Assembly: GCA_001936135.1 (NCBI GenBank)
Contig: CP012810.1
Coordinates: forward strand, 3,348,001-3,412,000
DNA length: 64,000 bases
Direction of reading: 5' to 3'
From: Saccharomycopsis fibuligera x Saccharomycopsis cf. fibuligera
Taxonomy: Eukaryota > Ascomycota > Saccharomycetes > Ascoideales > Saccharomycopsidaceae
Part shown: positions 10,506-21,267 of the stretch, piece by piece
Numbering within the stretch: position 1 is the stretch's first letter
Layout of the letters: the number at the start of each line of letters is the position of its first letter
Notes under the pieces: model-generated
Told to the model about the DNA's origin: nothing
The model's input: the letters and a program-made list of their open reading frames with translations, nothing else
The model's database searches: none
Position numbers and translations under genes: made by a program

Positions 10506-13314
10506 CAACCTAAAAATTTTCCTGCTGATATAAACAGTACTGAAGTGCTTTGTGGTACAACATTGTCCGGTTCAAACCATTTTATGTCTCATTTTTATCT
10601 ATCCTTTATCTTTTTTGCTTGTGTTGTTATCTCTTTTGCTAAGGTGCCCCAATCTGAAAATAAAGACTTGAGTTGATTGAATTATAAGCAGTCCACTTAC
10701 AGTGAAGATGTCCCTCAGAATGCAGATCAGCAAATACGCTGATTAAATCTGGCAAGATTCAAAACTGGGGTAAGAAAAAAGAGCCGAGCAATACTGTTTC
10801 TGTTTTTTTGTTTTCTTGTTTTTTTTTCTAACTGAAAAAAATGTGCATGGACGTGCTGCATTTGACATGGTGCTTCAAAAGTGTGGCTATCAGCGCGCTG
10901 CAAGGCATCTGCGAAAGCGTCCTTTCGGTGTCTGGGCAGCATTCCTTTTCGGTCTTTCTAAAAGGTTTTCAAGAAAGTACAAGAAAATACAAGAACAACT
11001 GATGAGCTGAGGCTAAGAATCTGTTGGTTCCCTTTCTTGGTAATTGTTTCTTTTTCTTTTTCTGTTCTCTTTTTTTTTTTTTTTTTTGTTCATATTGCCA
11101 CTTCATCTTACCCATGATATACTATAAACTCTATATTATAAATACATTACTATGTGAAAGTAAAACACAATAAGCGTCATGCGAATGAAGCAACAACAGG
11201 TTTTCGCTTAAATCATTAATTGCAGTAAAATCGACTTTTAAGTCAGTTCCTCAAGACAACTGGGTGATAAAAATGGAGAATACTGAGAATAAGTCTCGGA
11301 GGCGAAATCATCTACAATTGCATCTCATAAGTTACAAGTCGTAAGCTGGGGACTGATTTGTACTGGAGGCCCTCCGGTGGCTCCGCAGAACTCAATAAAC
11401 TTAGTGCAGCGGTTTCCTGCACACAGGCGCGATGATATGTGTAGTATCATGCATGCTGCTGAAATATGATTGCCATTGAAAGTCAATTTTGTGCGGCACC
11501 GAACCCCTAGCGCAGTTGTTGCAGCATTATACACCACACTTCCGCGGAACAGCCTTTTTTTTTTTTTTTTTTGCTGATAGCCAACGCCGATTTTCCATCC
11601 TGAGGTGCGCGTGATTCATGGTGATTTTGCGGTGCGTACGACTGCACCGTACGAGCTTGGCCGGTTCCGTTCAATCTTTTATACAGGTCATCATGGAAGT
11701 GGCGCAATATTACTTCTTCTGAAGAAGAAAAGAAAAAAAGGTCATTTTTTTTCTGTTATTGCTTATCTAAGGTAAAAAGAAAGTAATTACCAATTGCTGG
11801 AAGGTTTCCATTTTTTTTAGCATCTATCAATTACAGTTTGACATATCAACTAAATTACTAGTGTAAGGCAACAACTGCTTGCAGCGGCGGGCGACATCGG
11901 CCACTATTGCTACTGTAGCTGTATTTGATAATCTATTCTTTCTCCAACATCGCTGTCTATGTTTTTGGTGGCGCCGCATCAGTGATTGACGCTTTAAGTA
12001 AATTGATCCATGCCATACCATTCAAGGGGGAAGCGCATATCTCTGTATGGTGGGGGAATCCATTATTCTTGAAAGGTCGGATAACTAAAGAATGCACAAA
12101 TCATAATTGTGAATACGTATTGTTGCATTATAACAAACCCCAAGTTTTTAGCATGCTAATTGGATTATTATATTACATTATATTTCTCCAATTTATAAAT
12201 GATATGGCACGTATTATAAATACCATATTTGTTTAGTAGTGCTCGCAAGCCTTGGCTTGGGATAGAGCTAGATCTGATCTGATGCTAGAGTCCCAACATT
12301 AGAGATGTTCTAAAGAGACTATCTTGAAGCTTTGCCAAGCATGCCCATAGTCCAAAATAAACACTTTTTTTATTGCCCTAAAACATATTTTTATTGCTGG
12401 CTTGTGTATGGCAACTTTCCGTTTGCTCAAACAGTAAACTTAATAGAGGGCTCCCAAACTACACACATAATATCCGAAAATTGTACATTCCCACACACCT
12501 TCTACACCTCTGCAAAATTGTTCGGCGCGTGTCTTTTGCTACTGTGTAAACATTGTCTTTGCAACTGTATCTACTGTGGAAGCCATTTTAACCTAAGAGG
12601 GTCCATTTTATAGCTTCATTTGCAGACATTATGAGGTAGCTGGAAAGCACCAATGAAGAAGTGTCAAATTGTAATGGACTATTTTATTTTTTGCAGGAGA
12701 CTTTTAGAAAGTAATGACAATCGAGGGTAAATTAGAAAAAGAAAAGAAACGGCAGTCTTGCTGCTTTACGACGTAGCTTCATGCTGCCATTATCAGTTAT
12801 TATCAGCCATAACGTGAAGCCAAACACCGCTTAAAACAAAACAAACGAAAAAAGAAAAGGAGCTAACCACGATCGCAAAATTGCTTCCAGTTAAAAGAAA
12901 GATCACTATTAACACAATTACACTGAACAGTCTATGGACAAATTCTCAATCACACTATGAGCCCACCGCTTCATGTTTTGCAACATGCCTTCGAAACTAT
13001 GGCTCAAATGCCGCTGCACATGGATATCCATAGTTCGCTTTTCTTTTTCTGTTTTATTTTTTTTCTTCGTTAAAATTTCTTTTCTTAGCTTCACATTGCT
13101 TTTTGCATACACTTGCATATGAGCATGCATTTTCTGCAGGGCTTTCAAGATCTATCGTTATCTTCACTCTTGCCATTCCGGAAAATATATAAATATCCAA
13201 GGATCTTCAAGGTCTATTTTTCCAAAAAGTTTTCTTATTCCGTTGTTGTTATTTTTTCAGTTCTTCTCGTCTACTACTAGAACCAATTTTCAACTAATAA
13301 TACTGTCGTTCAAC
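10506..13314. other. Intergenic, 2.8 kb, long upstream region of the peptide transporter
   Basis: No supported gene. It contains two 18-T tracts (11070-11087 and 11555-11572) and several short frames, including 11925-12236 and 12332-12613, which open with TTG and have no recognisable content. Several GATA-type cores (TTATC) occur near 12790-12810, as might be expected upstream of a nitrogen-responsive permease, but such short motifs are frequent by chance. No tRNA, snRNA or LTR was recognised. Confidence 0.5.
13186..13193 (+). promoter_or_regulatory. TATA box of the peptide transporter
   Basis: TATATAAA lies 122 bp before the ATG at 13315 and is followed by a T/C-rich stretch, the usual layout of a strong, regulated yeast promoter. 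It supports the view that the gene, despite its nonsense codon, still has an intact promoter. Confidence 0.7.
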
Positions 13315-15506
13315 ATGACTGACGCTACTGTCACCGTCAGAAAAAACTCTTCTGCCTCTAACGAAGCAGCTGCTGATTTGAAAGCCAACACTGATACTGA
13401 AATCCTTTAAATTAACTCCAGCCAAGCATCCACCCAAGAACCCCAAGGCTATGGTCATAAAAAATACGTTGATGAGTGGAATCCCGACGGATTGTTACCA
13501 CCAACCGATGAAGAATTAGAGACCTTGAAAAGAGTTCCTGGTCATGCTCCTTACCACACTTACTTGATTTGTTTGATTGAGTTCGCAGAAAGAGGTTCTT
13601 ACTATGGTGTTTCTAATATTTTGACTAACTTTATTCAAAGAAAATTACCAGAAGGTATGTATTCGACATTCTAGCTTTTTTTTTTTTCTTTTTCTTTACT
13701 TGGTTTTTCCGCTTTTCATTACTTTTGTTGTGGTTAGCAATTTGCTTTTCACTTTACTATTATGCATTGTGGACGGTCACCTTGCATTGAAATCGACACC
13801 CGTTGAGCTGCAGTTGGTAAATTGCGCAATATCACGGGATGCGTTTTCTTTCTATGCCTGTTCTATTTCGGATCAATTTTGGCTTTTTTTAGTCGTGATT
13901 TGCAAAAGCCAAGCCCTTTCTATGCAATAATAGAATTTTTGTGACTAACATTTTATGTGCAGGTTCCAAAACTGGTGCTCCGTTAAGTGCTTCTTCGAAT
14001 GAAAACCCTGGTGCTTTGGGCTTAGGTCTTCAGGTTGCCAGTGCAGTCACTTTGTTGTTAACTTTCCTTGCTTATGTCGCCCCATTGTTTGGTGGTTACA
14101 TTTCTGATACCAAATTGGGTAAATTGAAGACCATTTGGCTCGGTGTTATTCTTGGTGCTGTTGCTCACGTTATTTTAATTATTGCTGCTATTCCTTCTGT
14201 TATTTCTGGTGGTCATGCTCTTGCTCCGACTATCATCTCTATCATTGTTTTGGCCTTTGGTACTGGTTTCATTAAGCCAAACTTATTGCCATTATTGATG
14301 GACCAATATGCTTACGAAACTGATGTTGTTAAAAACTTGCCAAATGGTGAAAGAGTCATCATTGACAGAAGAGAAACTTTAGAAAGAATGTCTTTGAATT
14401 TCTACTGGTCTATTAACATTGGTTCTTTCTTGCAGCTTGCTACTTCTTACTGTGAAAGAAGAGTCGGTTTCTGGTTGGCTTACTTGGTTCCAGGTATTTT
14501 GTACATGGTTATGCCTTTCGTTTTACTTTTCTTGAACAACAAGATGGTTGTTCAACCTCCTCAAGGCAGTGTTTTGAGTGATACTGCCAAAGTTGTTAGT
14601 GTTACTTTCAAGAAAGGCTGGATCGGCAGATACAAGAGCGGTGAATTGTGGGAATACGCTAAACCATCTAACATGATTGCCAGAGGTCAAGAATACTTCA
14701 GAAAGAGAAAGCCTATTACCTGGGATGACCAGTTTGTTGCTGACGTCAAGCAAACTTTTTCTGCTTGTAATATTTTCCTTTACTATATTGTTTTCAACTT
14801 GGCTGATACCGGTATTGGTTCTGTTGAAACCTCTCAGGCTGGTAGTTTGACAACCAAAGGTGTTCCAAATGATTTCTTCAATAACTTAAACTGTCTTTCT
14901 ATCATTATCGCTATTCCAATTCTTGATCATATCGTTTACCCATTGTTCAGAAAGTTAAAAATCAACTTCAAACCAGTTTACAGAATTTCCTTAGGTTTCT
15001 TCATTGCTGCCATGTCTCAACTTGCTGGTACCATTATTCAATACAGAATTTACGAAACTTCCCCTTGTGGTTACTATGCTACTGAGTGTGATGCTGGCGT
15101 GTCTCCACTTACCGCTTGGGTTGAAGCTTCGGTTTACGTTTTGTCTGGTATTTCTGAATGTTTTGCTATGACCACCGCTTATGAAGTTGCTTACTCCAGA
15201 TCTCCAGAAAATTTAAAAGGTTTGGTGATGGCTCTTTTCTTGTTCACAACTGCTATTTCTTCTGCTATTGGTGAGGCTGTTACCCCAGCTTTGAAGGATC
15301 CATATTTGATCTGGCCATTTGCTGCTATCTGTATTGCTTCTGTTATTTGTGCTGGTGCTATCTTGGTTCAATTTAGAAACTTGGACGATGAAATGGAAAG
15401 AGAAAGACTCGAAAAAGAAGCTAGAAAAGAAGCTGAAAGACAAAAGTCTAAATTTCTTGAAGAAAGACAGAAGGAAGATGAAAAAAGAGACGCTTTAGTG
15501 AACTGA
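13315..15506 (+). pseudogene. POT/PTR2-family peptide transporter with intron and in-frame stop codon
   Basis: Proton-coupled di/tripeptide symporter of the plasma membrane. Exons 13315-13654 and 13963-15506 join in phase 1. The frame reads MTDATVTVRKNSS, reaches TAA at 13408-13410 (codon 32), then continues with INSSQASTQEPQGYGHKKY into the conserved transporter. Family marks are present: EFAERGSYYG (the ExxER helix-1 motif), GGYISD, FYWSINIGS (PTR2 signature) and about 12 hydrophobic helices, then a charged coiled C-terminus. It most resembles the Candida PTR22-type members. Codon use is strongly biased (TTG, GTT, GGT), as in a highly expressed gene. No ATG follows the stop until well into the helices, so simple re-initiation cannot rescue it. 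Alternatives are a sequencing error, a recent null allele, or readthrough. Confidence 0.85.
13655..13962 (+). other. Spliceosomal intron of the peptide transporter
   Basis: The 308-nt intron has GTATGT at 13655, GACTAAC at 13943-13949 as branch point and TGCAG ending at 13962. Splicing joins LPEG to SKTGAPLS in the correct frame. Confidence 0.92.
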
Positions 15507-16126
15507 ACTGTTCCTCTTCTTTTTTTCTTTTTTTTTTTTTTTTTGCTAAATTCCCTGTTTTTGTTTGCTTTTCCTCATTTTCTTGCTTTTCTGCTTTGAT
15601 TTGATTTTGCCAAAATTTGTTTTACCCCTATCCCATTAAGTTTTGTTAGCATAATGTTTCTATAAATTCGTTCTTTTGTTTGATTCATGCTTCTTTTATT
15701 ACTAAAAGCTTTTCCCCTTTTTCCTTTTCTTTTTTGTTCTGTTTTGTTTTTTTAATGTTTTTATTGTTCATTTTATTTTCGTTCATTTCTTCTCAGTTTT
15801 TATACCAAACGTTCATGTTTTATACAAAGCTTTATAGTAATTTTCTTTTTTAATTAATATAATTATGTTTCTATCATAATATCCAATTGTAAATTTTTTT
15901 TAAAAATACCAAGTATTGGTATGATTTGTTGGCGATGATCCCAAATATTTTCGAGGAGCAATGTTTTACGCAAAGAATCTGAAATCTAGCTCATATAGAA
16001 CAACTGCTTGCTGCACGGACTATAACTACAGTTTCGGTGCTGGAAGGTGGCGTTGCTTTGTAATATCTATGCCTATTGGAAGAGAATCATGAATGAAAAG
16101 AGAAAAGTACAGAATGGCAAAAATAA
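15507..16126. other. 3' region of the peptide transporter
   Basis: Very T-rich after the stop codon, including an interrupted T tract at about 15520-15544, followed by AT-rich DNA. A small perfect hairpin (ATACCAA-GTA-TTGGTAT, 15906-15922) is present. No gene was seen before the tRNA. Confidence 0.5.
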
Positions 16127-16181
16127 TGCGAATTCTGTGGATCGAACACAGGACCTTCAGATTTCCGGAGTGATTAAAACC

Positions 16182-16213
<32 letters not shown>

Positions 16214-16220
16214 AATCCGC
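16127..16220 (-). tRNA. tRNA-Phe (GAA) with intron
   Basis: Reading the minus strand from 16220, the acceptor GCGGATT, A box (TAGCTCAGTTGGGAGAG), anticodon loop CTGAAGA with GAA, and B box (GGTCCTGTGTTCGATCC) are all present. The acceptor stem closes with AATTCGC and a discriminator A. A 21-nt intron sits just 3' of the anticodon, as in other yeast tRNA-Phe genes; removing it leaves 73 nt with an intact UCAGA/UCUGA anticodon stem. The arms are essentially identical to the S. cerevisiae tRNA-Phe. Confidence 0.97.
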
Positions 16221-16283
16221 AACTTTTTTATTTTTATTCTTAGTTGAAAGGGCTATATATTGTTTTTAGTATATTATTTTTTA

Positions 16284-16743
16284 TGTGGGGCAACAATTCC
16301 AATTTCTAGTCTTATTTACTACATCACCCCGATAATGAATTAGATAACACATCAGTGTTATCTTAGTAAGTGGAATATGGTATTGAAGTGAGACCCTTTC
16401 TCTTTTATCTGTCGTCAACAAAACAATGCCCCTCAACCAAAATAGAATATCAGTCATCCTAGACTAAAATCTCTCCTATTTCAAATGGGGTTTTCACTTA
16501 TCTAAGTTTCCCCTATATAATATGACGAACATTGAGTTCTAGACCTTTATATCGACGTACAAATACGTCATATTATTTACTCAATATTTTTCTTTAATCT
16601 TCTATTTGATTCTACAATATGCACATTTCACATAATACAGTATTTGGTATAAGGCATATTGTGTATTCACTACTATTAATAGCTCAACGCTAATATGTGT
16701 TGTATTCAGTCTGATTATTATTTATATACGGTTCAACCCAACA
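16284..16743. mobile_element. Probable solo LTR of a Ty-like retrotransposon (fossil)
   Basis: A 460-bp AT-rich segment begins TGTGGGGCAAC and ends TTCAACCCAACA, the TGT...ACA ends expected of a yeast LTR. It starts 64 bp upstream of the tRNA-Phe 5' end, the zone favoured by Ty1/copia-type integrases. Inside are a TATATAA element and two short hairpins. No internal region, second LTR or clear target-site duplication is visible, so it would be an old solo relic. Family cannot be set without other copies. Confidence 0.45.
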
Positions 16744-17198
16744 TTGTTATATATTTATTACTATTTAGTTATATTAGAAATACAAGGCTTTAACAATCAA
16801 ATGATGGACTCTAAAGATACAAAAGACTCCCAAGTCCGGAATAATAACACAATAATAAATCGATATTTTGTATGAAAAAAAAAAGTGAGAAATGTTTACC
16901 TATCAGATGCTATTTCATAAAAATATTTATATTCATTATGCTTTAAATACAATTTTTAATAAAAATGCATGCTATACTATACACCATGCCATACTGAGCA
17001 TATTATTTTAACCGAACTAAACGTCTATAAACTAATCTATATAGGGAACTGTAATAATTGAAAGAGGAACCTAAAAAAAAAGAATTATCTAAAACTGACA
17101 AACAGAAAACCTTTCGTTAAACCGAAGAGTGATAATTTCAAAAGAAAATAAAGTAATAGCAACAACAAAATGAAGCAAAGAAAATGATGCCATCTTGC
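16744..17198. other. AT-rich spacer 3' of the amino-acid permease
   Basis: 455 bp of AT-rich DNA between the LTR-like segment and the permease stop codon. No ORF or RNA was recognised. Confidence 0.5.
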
Positions 17199-19403
17199 TC
17201 AAACAAAAATCCTTTGATATATTTGTTTTACCTTTCCTGTCCCAGTTTTTATACTATATTCTTGTAGTTCTTTACTGATGTATTCATCCTCAGTAGCATC
17301 AACACAGTCTTTGTAAAAGAACAAGTCTGCTTCTGAAGGTCTCACGAATGATGTTTTGTAACACAACTTAAATATCAAGAAAACAATACCGAAAACAGGA
17401 ATGCAAACGTATCCTGAAACAATTCTTTTGTAGTCAAAACTCTGGCTATGTACCTCTAAGAAAACTGTAAACTCTCTGCAAATAAGCAAAATAACGCAAA
17501 AAGCCAAAGCTATGGCTGATAAAACAACACCGCCTTTTGCTCTATATGTTATAGATCCCCGATCAACATTTTGCATTTTCATTGCCTTTAAAAAGCATAT
17601 ATGGGTAATCAAAATGCAGGCCCAGAGAATCAAGCTGAAGCCACAGACCGAATTACTAAATAATTCAAATAATCTTCTGGAGGACTCAGCAATGCCAACG
17701 TATGCTAGACAATTAAATAAAAAAACCAATAAGATAGCATTAAGTGGAATTCCCTTCTGTGACACTTTACTAAAGACTGCAGGAGCCAAACCACAGGCAG
17801 ATAAACCATACAAGATTCTCGTGCTCATGTAAAAACTGCTATTAGTTGCAGATAAAACAAAAATTAAGATGAACCCATTAAGAACATTAGGAAGTATTTG
17901 TAAGCCTGCATTTTTTATGGCTATGATAATGGCAGATCCAGCAGCGGTTGTCATTTCTTGGTTTTTCAAAACTTTAGGAAAGCTTTCATCATTATAAGCC
18001 ACAGCCATTCCTATAAAAACCACTATTGGAAAATAAGCAAACAATAATGATACAAAAAGAAGGTTTTTTGCCTTGGGAATAGTTCGTCTAGGATAATAAG
18101 CTTCAGAAACTGTAACACAAAAAGATTCGACTCCAACAAAAGGAAAAATACTGCTTGTAGTGGCTGAGGCAAAAGCAACGAAACCTCCAACAAAAGTGCT
18201 ATTTATGCTGTCATAAGCATTGGCATTCACCACACCAGGGATCAGCCAGTACTTAAATCCAATTACATCATTATCATTGTTAACGCCACATATAATGATT
18301 AGTAGCATTATGGTGATGAATAAATATATGAGCAACTTGATAATAACAAACACATCCGCAACAAGCGCAACTTTTGAAATATCAATGTAATTGAGCAAAG
18401 TCAAAACAATAATGAAAATACTCATCCACACTGCTGGACTTACCTTTGTCGTGGGAACCCAATACTGAATAGTCAGTGATCCCGCAAGTATTTGAGCTGG
18501 CCCAAGGATTAAATATTGTATTAAATAAAAATATCCTAACGTATAACCGAGTGCTGGGTCCACGAATCGCTCAGTATAGCCCGAGTAGGCGTTAGGTAAC
18601 GGTATATAAGTGCACATCTCACAAAGGGCGCTCACAACTTGGTAACTGAGCAAACCAATAAAGAAAAAGCCACACAAAAAGGGTACCGGACCACATAAGT
18701 CCAATATAGAAGCAGAATTAACAAGCAAGCCAGTACCAAATACGGAGCAAAGGGTTATAGATGAAATATTATGGGCATTAAGTACCTGTGGCAAAGGCTG
18801 TCCTCGCTCCATTGACTCCAAAAAGGATGTAGTAGAAGCGCGAATTCCATTTTTATTTAAGGATAGAGGAACAGAATCACCACTAGCCGGACGAAATACA
18901 CAAGGGGTTACTATTCTTGTTCGTTTTTGCTGTTGAGTAAACGTAGGAATTGAAACTACTCCAGGAGTGACTATTGGTGTCAGACTGTATTGAGCATGAT
19001 GATTTCTCAATTTATGCTGGGATGATGGTGACGTTTGTGATGGAGTTGAAATTTTAGGGTTGGAAACAACTGATTCATATAGCGTTCCCGGGGATGAAGA
19101 ATGCGTATATTCTGGTTTTATAATATCTTCACTTATGTGAAGAGGAGGTAGGTAGTTTGTGTTGTGATTATTACTGTTTAATTTCTCATTATATTGAGTA
19201 CTAATAGTTGCCAAGCAATCGACTTCAGCAGAAGAATATATTTTTGAATTCAGTTTATTTGCGTTTATGGTCTCATCATTATTGGAAGAGTAGTCTATAC
19301 TGCTTTGAATTGAGTTTAAGGTTGAGTCGCTAAGTTGACTTTCTGCACTGCTTGTCCTACCGTGATTGCTTGATTTACCATCCCTATTATAAAGATTATT
19401 CAT
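17199..19403 (-). CDS. Amino-acid permease of the AAP/YAT family with long N-terminus
   Basis: The ATG at 19403 gives 734 residues; the frame opens two codons earlier with TTG. The family is APC-superfamily proton/amino-acid symporters of the plasma membrane. The helices start near residue 215 with SVFGTGLLVNSASILDLCGP, matching the GTGLFVG region of yeast permeases. They continue with the AYSGYTERFVDPALGYTLGY block and ILGPAQILAGSLTIQYW, and about 12 helices follow. The ~210-residue Ser/Asn-rich N-terminal tail is much longer than in Gap1-type carriers (under 100) and recalls the sensor Ssy1. Whether this is a sensor or a transporter cannot be settled here. A CTG codon at 18243-18245 falls in KYW-x-IPG, usually polar in the family (Gap1 has KYWHDPG), in line with Ser decoding. 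Confidence 0.9.
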   Translation of the reverse strand: MNNLYNRDGKSSNHGRTSSAESQLSDSTLNSIQSSIDYSSNNDETINANKLNSKIYSSAEVDCLATISTQYNEKLNSNNHNTNYLPPLHISEDIIKPEYTHSSSPGTLYESVVSNPKISTPSQTSPSSQHKLRNHHAQYSLTPIVTPGVVSIPTFTQQQKRTRIVTPCVFRPASGDSVPLSLNKNGIRASTTSFLESMERGQPLPQVLNAHNISSITLCSVFGTGLLVNSASILDLCGPVPFLCGFFFIGLLSYQVVSALCEMCTYIPLPNAYSGYTERFVDPALGYTLGYFYLIQYLILGPAQILAGSLTIQYWVPTTKVSPAVWMSIFIIVLTLLNYIDISKVALVADVFVIIKLLIYLFITIMLLIIICGVNNDNDVIGFKYWLIPGVVNANAYDSINSTFVGGFVAFASATTSSIFPFVGVESFCVTVSEAYYPRRTIPKAKNLLFVSLLFAYFPIVVFIGMAVAYNDESFPKVLKNQEMTTAAGSAIIIAIKNAGLQILPNVLNGFILIFVLSATNSSFYMSTRILYGLSACGLAPAVFSKVSQKGIPLNAILLVFLFNCLAYVGIAESSRRLFELFSNSVCGFSLILWACILITHICFLKAMKMQNVDRGSITYRAKGGVVLSAIALAFCVILLICREFTVFLEVHSQSFDYKRIVSGYVCIPVFGIVFLIFKLCYKTSFVRPSEADLFFYKDCVDATEDEYISKELQEYSIKTGTGKVKQIYQRIFV

Positions 19404-21267
19404 TTCCAATTGATTCCATTTAAGATTTTCGAATAAACAACCCCAAATTTGTCCTTTTTTGATGTGATAATCACAAAAGAGGTGAACTGCTAGATGAAGA
19501 TTATGACATCAAGATCGAAATGCGAATGACAAATTCAGTCATTAGGAACTAAGGGCTAGGGGCTGACAACAATTTTATACAAGCACATCTTATCTCTTCA
19601 ACCTTTAAAATTCTCCCTCTCCGTGGTCCCTCAGTAGGGCTAGTGAAATAAGTCTGGTTAATTAAGCTAGTGCTCAGTCGCATGTTGAAGACCCAGGGGT
19701 GAGTTGTACATATTATGCAGAGACCCGCAGCACAGGGTATTTTTGTGCTATTGTTGCAGTTTGAGGCGACCACCAATGGCAGCGCTTTTTTCTCGGTGTT
19801 CAAGATAAAGCCAGATTAATGCTCAAGAAAAAGGCCAAGATATGTAGTTCTATCTTTGTTAATGTGAAAGGGGAAAAGATTGACATATTTTTGTAATGAA
19901 AAACTGTTTGTTTTTGTAACGGCCTAATGCTGCGCCTAATGCTGCGCCTAATGTTGCGCCTAATGCTGTGCTATTGGTTTGACATCGATACCGTGTTTTG
20001 TACACCTCTACTGATAACGCCTTAATAAACTCTTATCACAAACCAGATCTTAGTGTTTATGCTTCTAGTAATTTCTGTACTTTTTCATGTTTAGTGGATC
20101 ACAAACCTTTGGTAAAATTTGGATAATCTGCGATAATTATTATTTAAAACATCTACATCAACATTAACAGTGATAGGACCCAGAAATCATATAATGCTTT
20201 AGAATAGCCATTGATCCCATTTCAAGCAAGCCTATTCAAGTTTTGTGATCTATGTGCTTTAACTAGGTTGATTTGAACAAGACTAATTTTCATCCCGATT
20301 ACTCGAGAAGCTTTTTTTTGTAGGGAGACAAATTGAGAACAGAGGTACCATAATTCAAAATACTTTCAAAAGAAAATAATTCAATTTTTTTTTCCAATGT
20401 TACCAGCTACCAGCTTTAGTAAACTTCGGTTCTTAACATCGGTATTCGCCAGCAGCTATTAACACTTCAATTAAATGCCAAAGATTCTAATAAACTGGAT
20501 GAAAGTGACCCGTGTTGTGGGCACGTGAGAGAGCTCAAGTTTTGCTTGAAATCAAATGCCTGAGCTTTAAGTATAACTACATTTGAATACAAAGTAAATT
20601 GAGAGACTTTACAAAAAAGCACAGTTAGGCAAAGAACTAGTGACATATATAAATTGTGTATGGAGCTCATGTATGCCCCATGTTGCTATATGCTATCATA
20701 GTTTCTGGCGCGTTTAACTGCGTTTATAACATGTTTGCTACTGCTTCTTACATTTTTTTTTATAATAACGACTAAAAAACAGTTTCACTAACAATACTGT
20801 CTCATGAAAAGCATAAGAAAGCACTATTCAAAAAAGCAGTTATTATTTTAGTTGTTTTTCAAACTCCTTATGCTATACTCAACAAAATAACCAAATATTA
20901 CTAGCTAAATGAACTTGAAAGAAATGCTGGAAGCTTAACTAGTTTGAACAAGAGCCTAAAGGATATATATAAATCTTGCTTATAGCTCTGGATATAATGG
21001 TGAGATAAAAAAAAAATATTTATTTTGAACTGTGGTTGTACAAATATATATATGCTCTATAGGTCACTGCAGGGTCCCAAAATATTGCACAACTCAATCA
21101 AAAAGAATAAGAATAAATTTGTCAGAATAATATGAGAATAAATCATAAGAGAGGTAATAGAAGAATCTAAATAAAGATGTATACAAGTCTTCAAAAGACT
21201 AGTGAAAGGAAATGAAATAAAGTAGCAGATACAATATAAACGTGTTTATCAACTAAAAGGAGTCTGC
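19404..21267. other. Intergenic, 1.9 kb, with a 12-bp tandem repeat
   Basis: No supported protein gene. It holds the 12-bp repeat at 19922-19969 and AT-rich DNA. One minus-strand frame (20467-20670, 67 codons) starts with ATG and has a hydrophobic N-terminus (SLVLCLTVLFCKVS) that resembles a signal peptide, but nothing else supports it. The right end is the 3' region of the secreted precursor. Confidence 0.5.
19922..19969. repeat. 12-bp tandem repeat, four copies
   Basis: Four head-to-tail copies of GCCTAATGCTGC; the third has T for C at position 9 and the fourth ends in T. The array lies about 520 bp upstream of the permease ATG and is outside any gene I can support. Confidence 0.95.

Noticed and set aside
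11925-12613. Two plus-strand frames (11925-12236 and 12332-12613) in the spacer before the peptide transporter
   Set aside because: Both open with TTG. The first has no early ATG; the second would give about 90 Cys-rich residues with no family or promoter support.
20467-20670. 67-codon minus-strand ORF with signal-like N-terminus
   Set aside because: ATG-initiated and faintly like a small secreted protein, but preceded by a short upstream ORF and with no other support.
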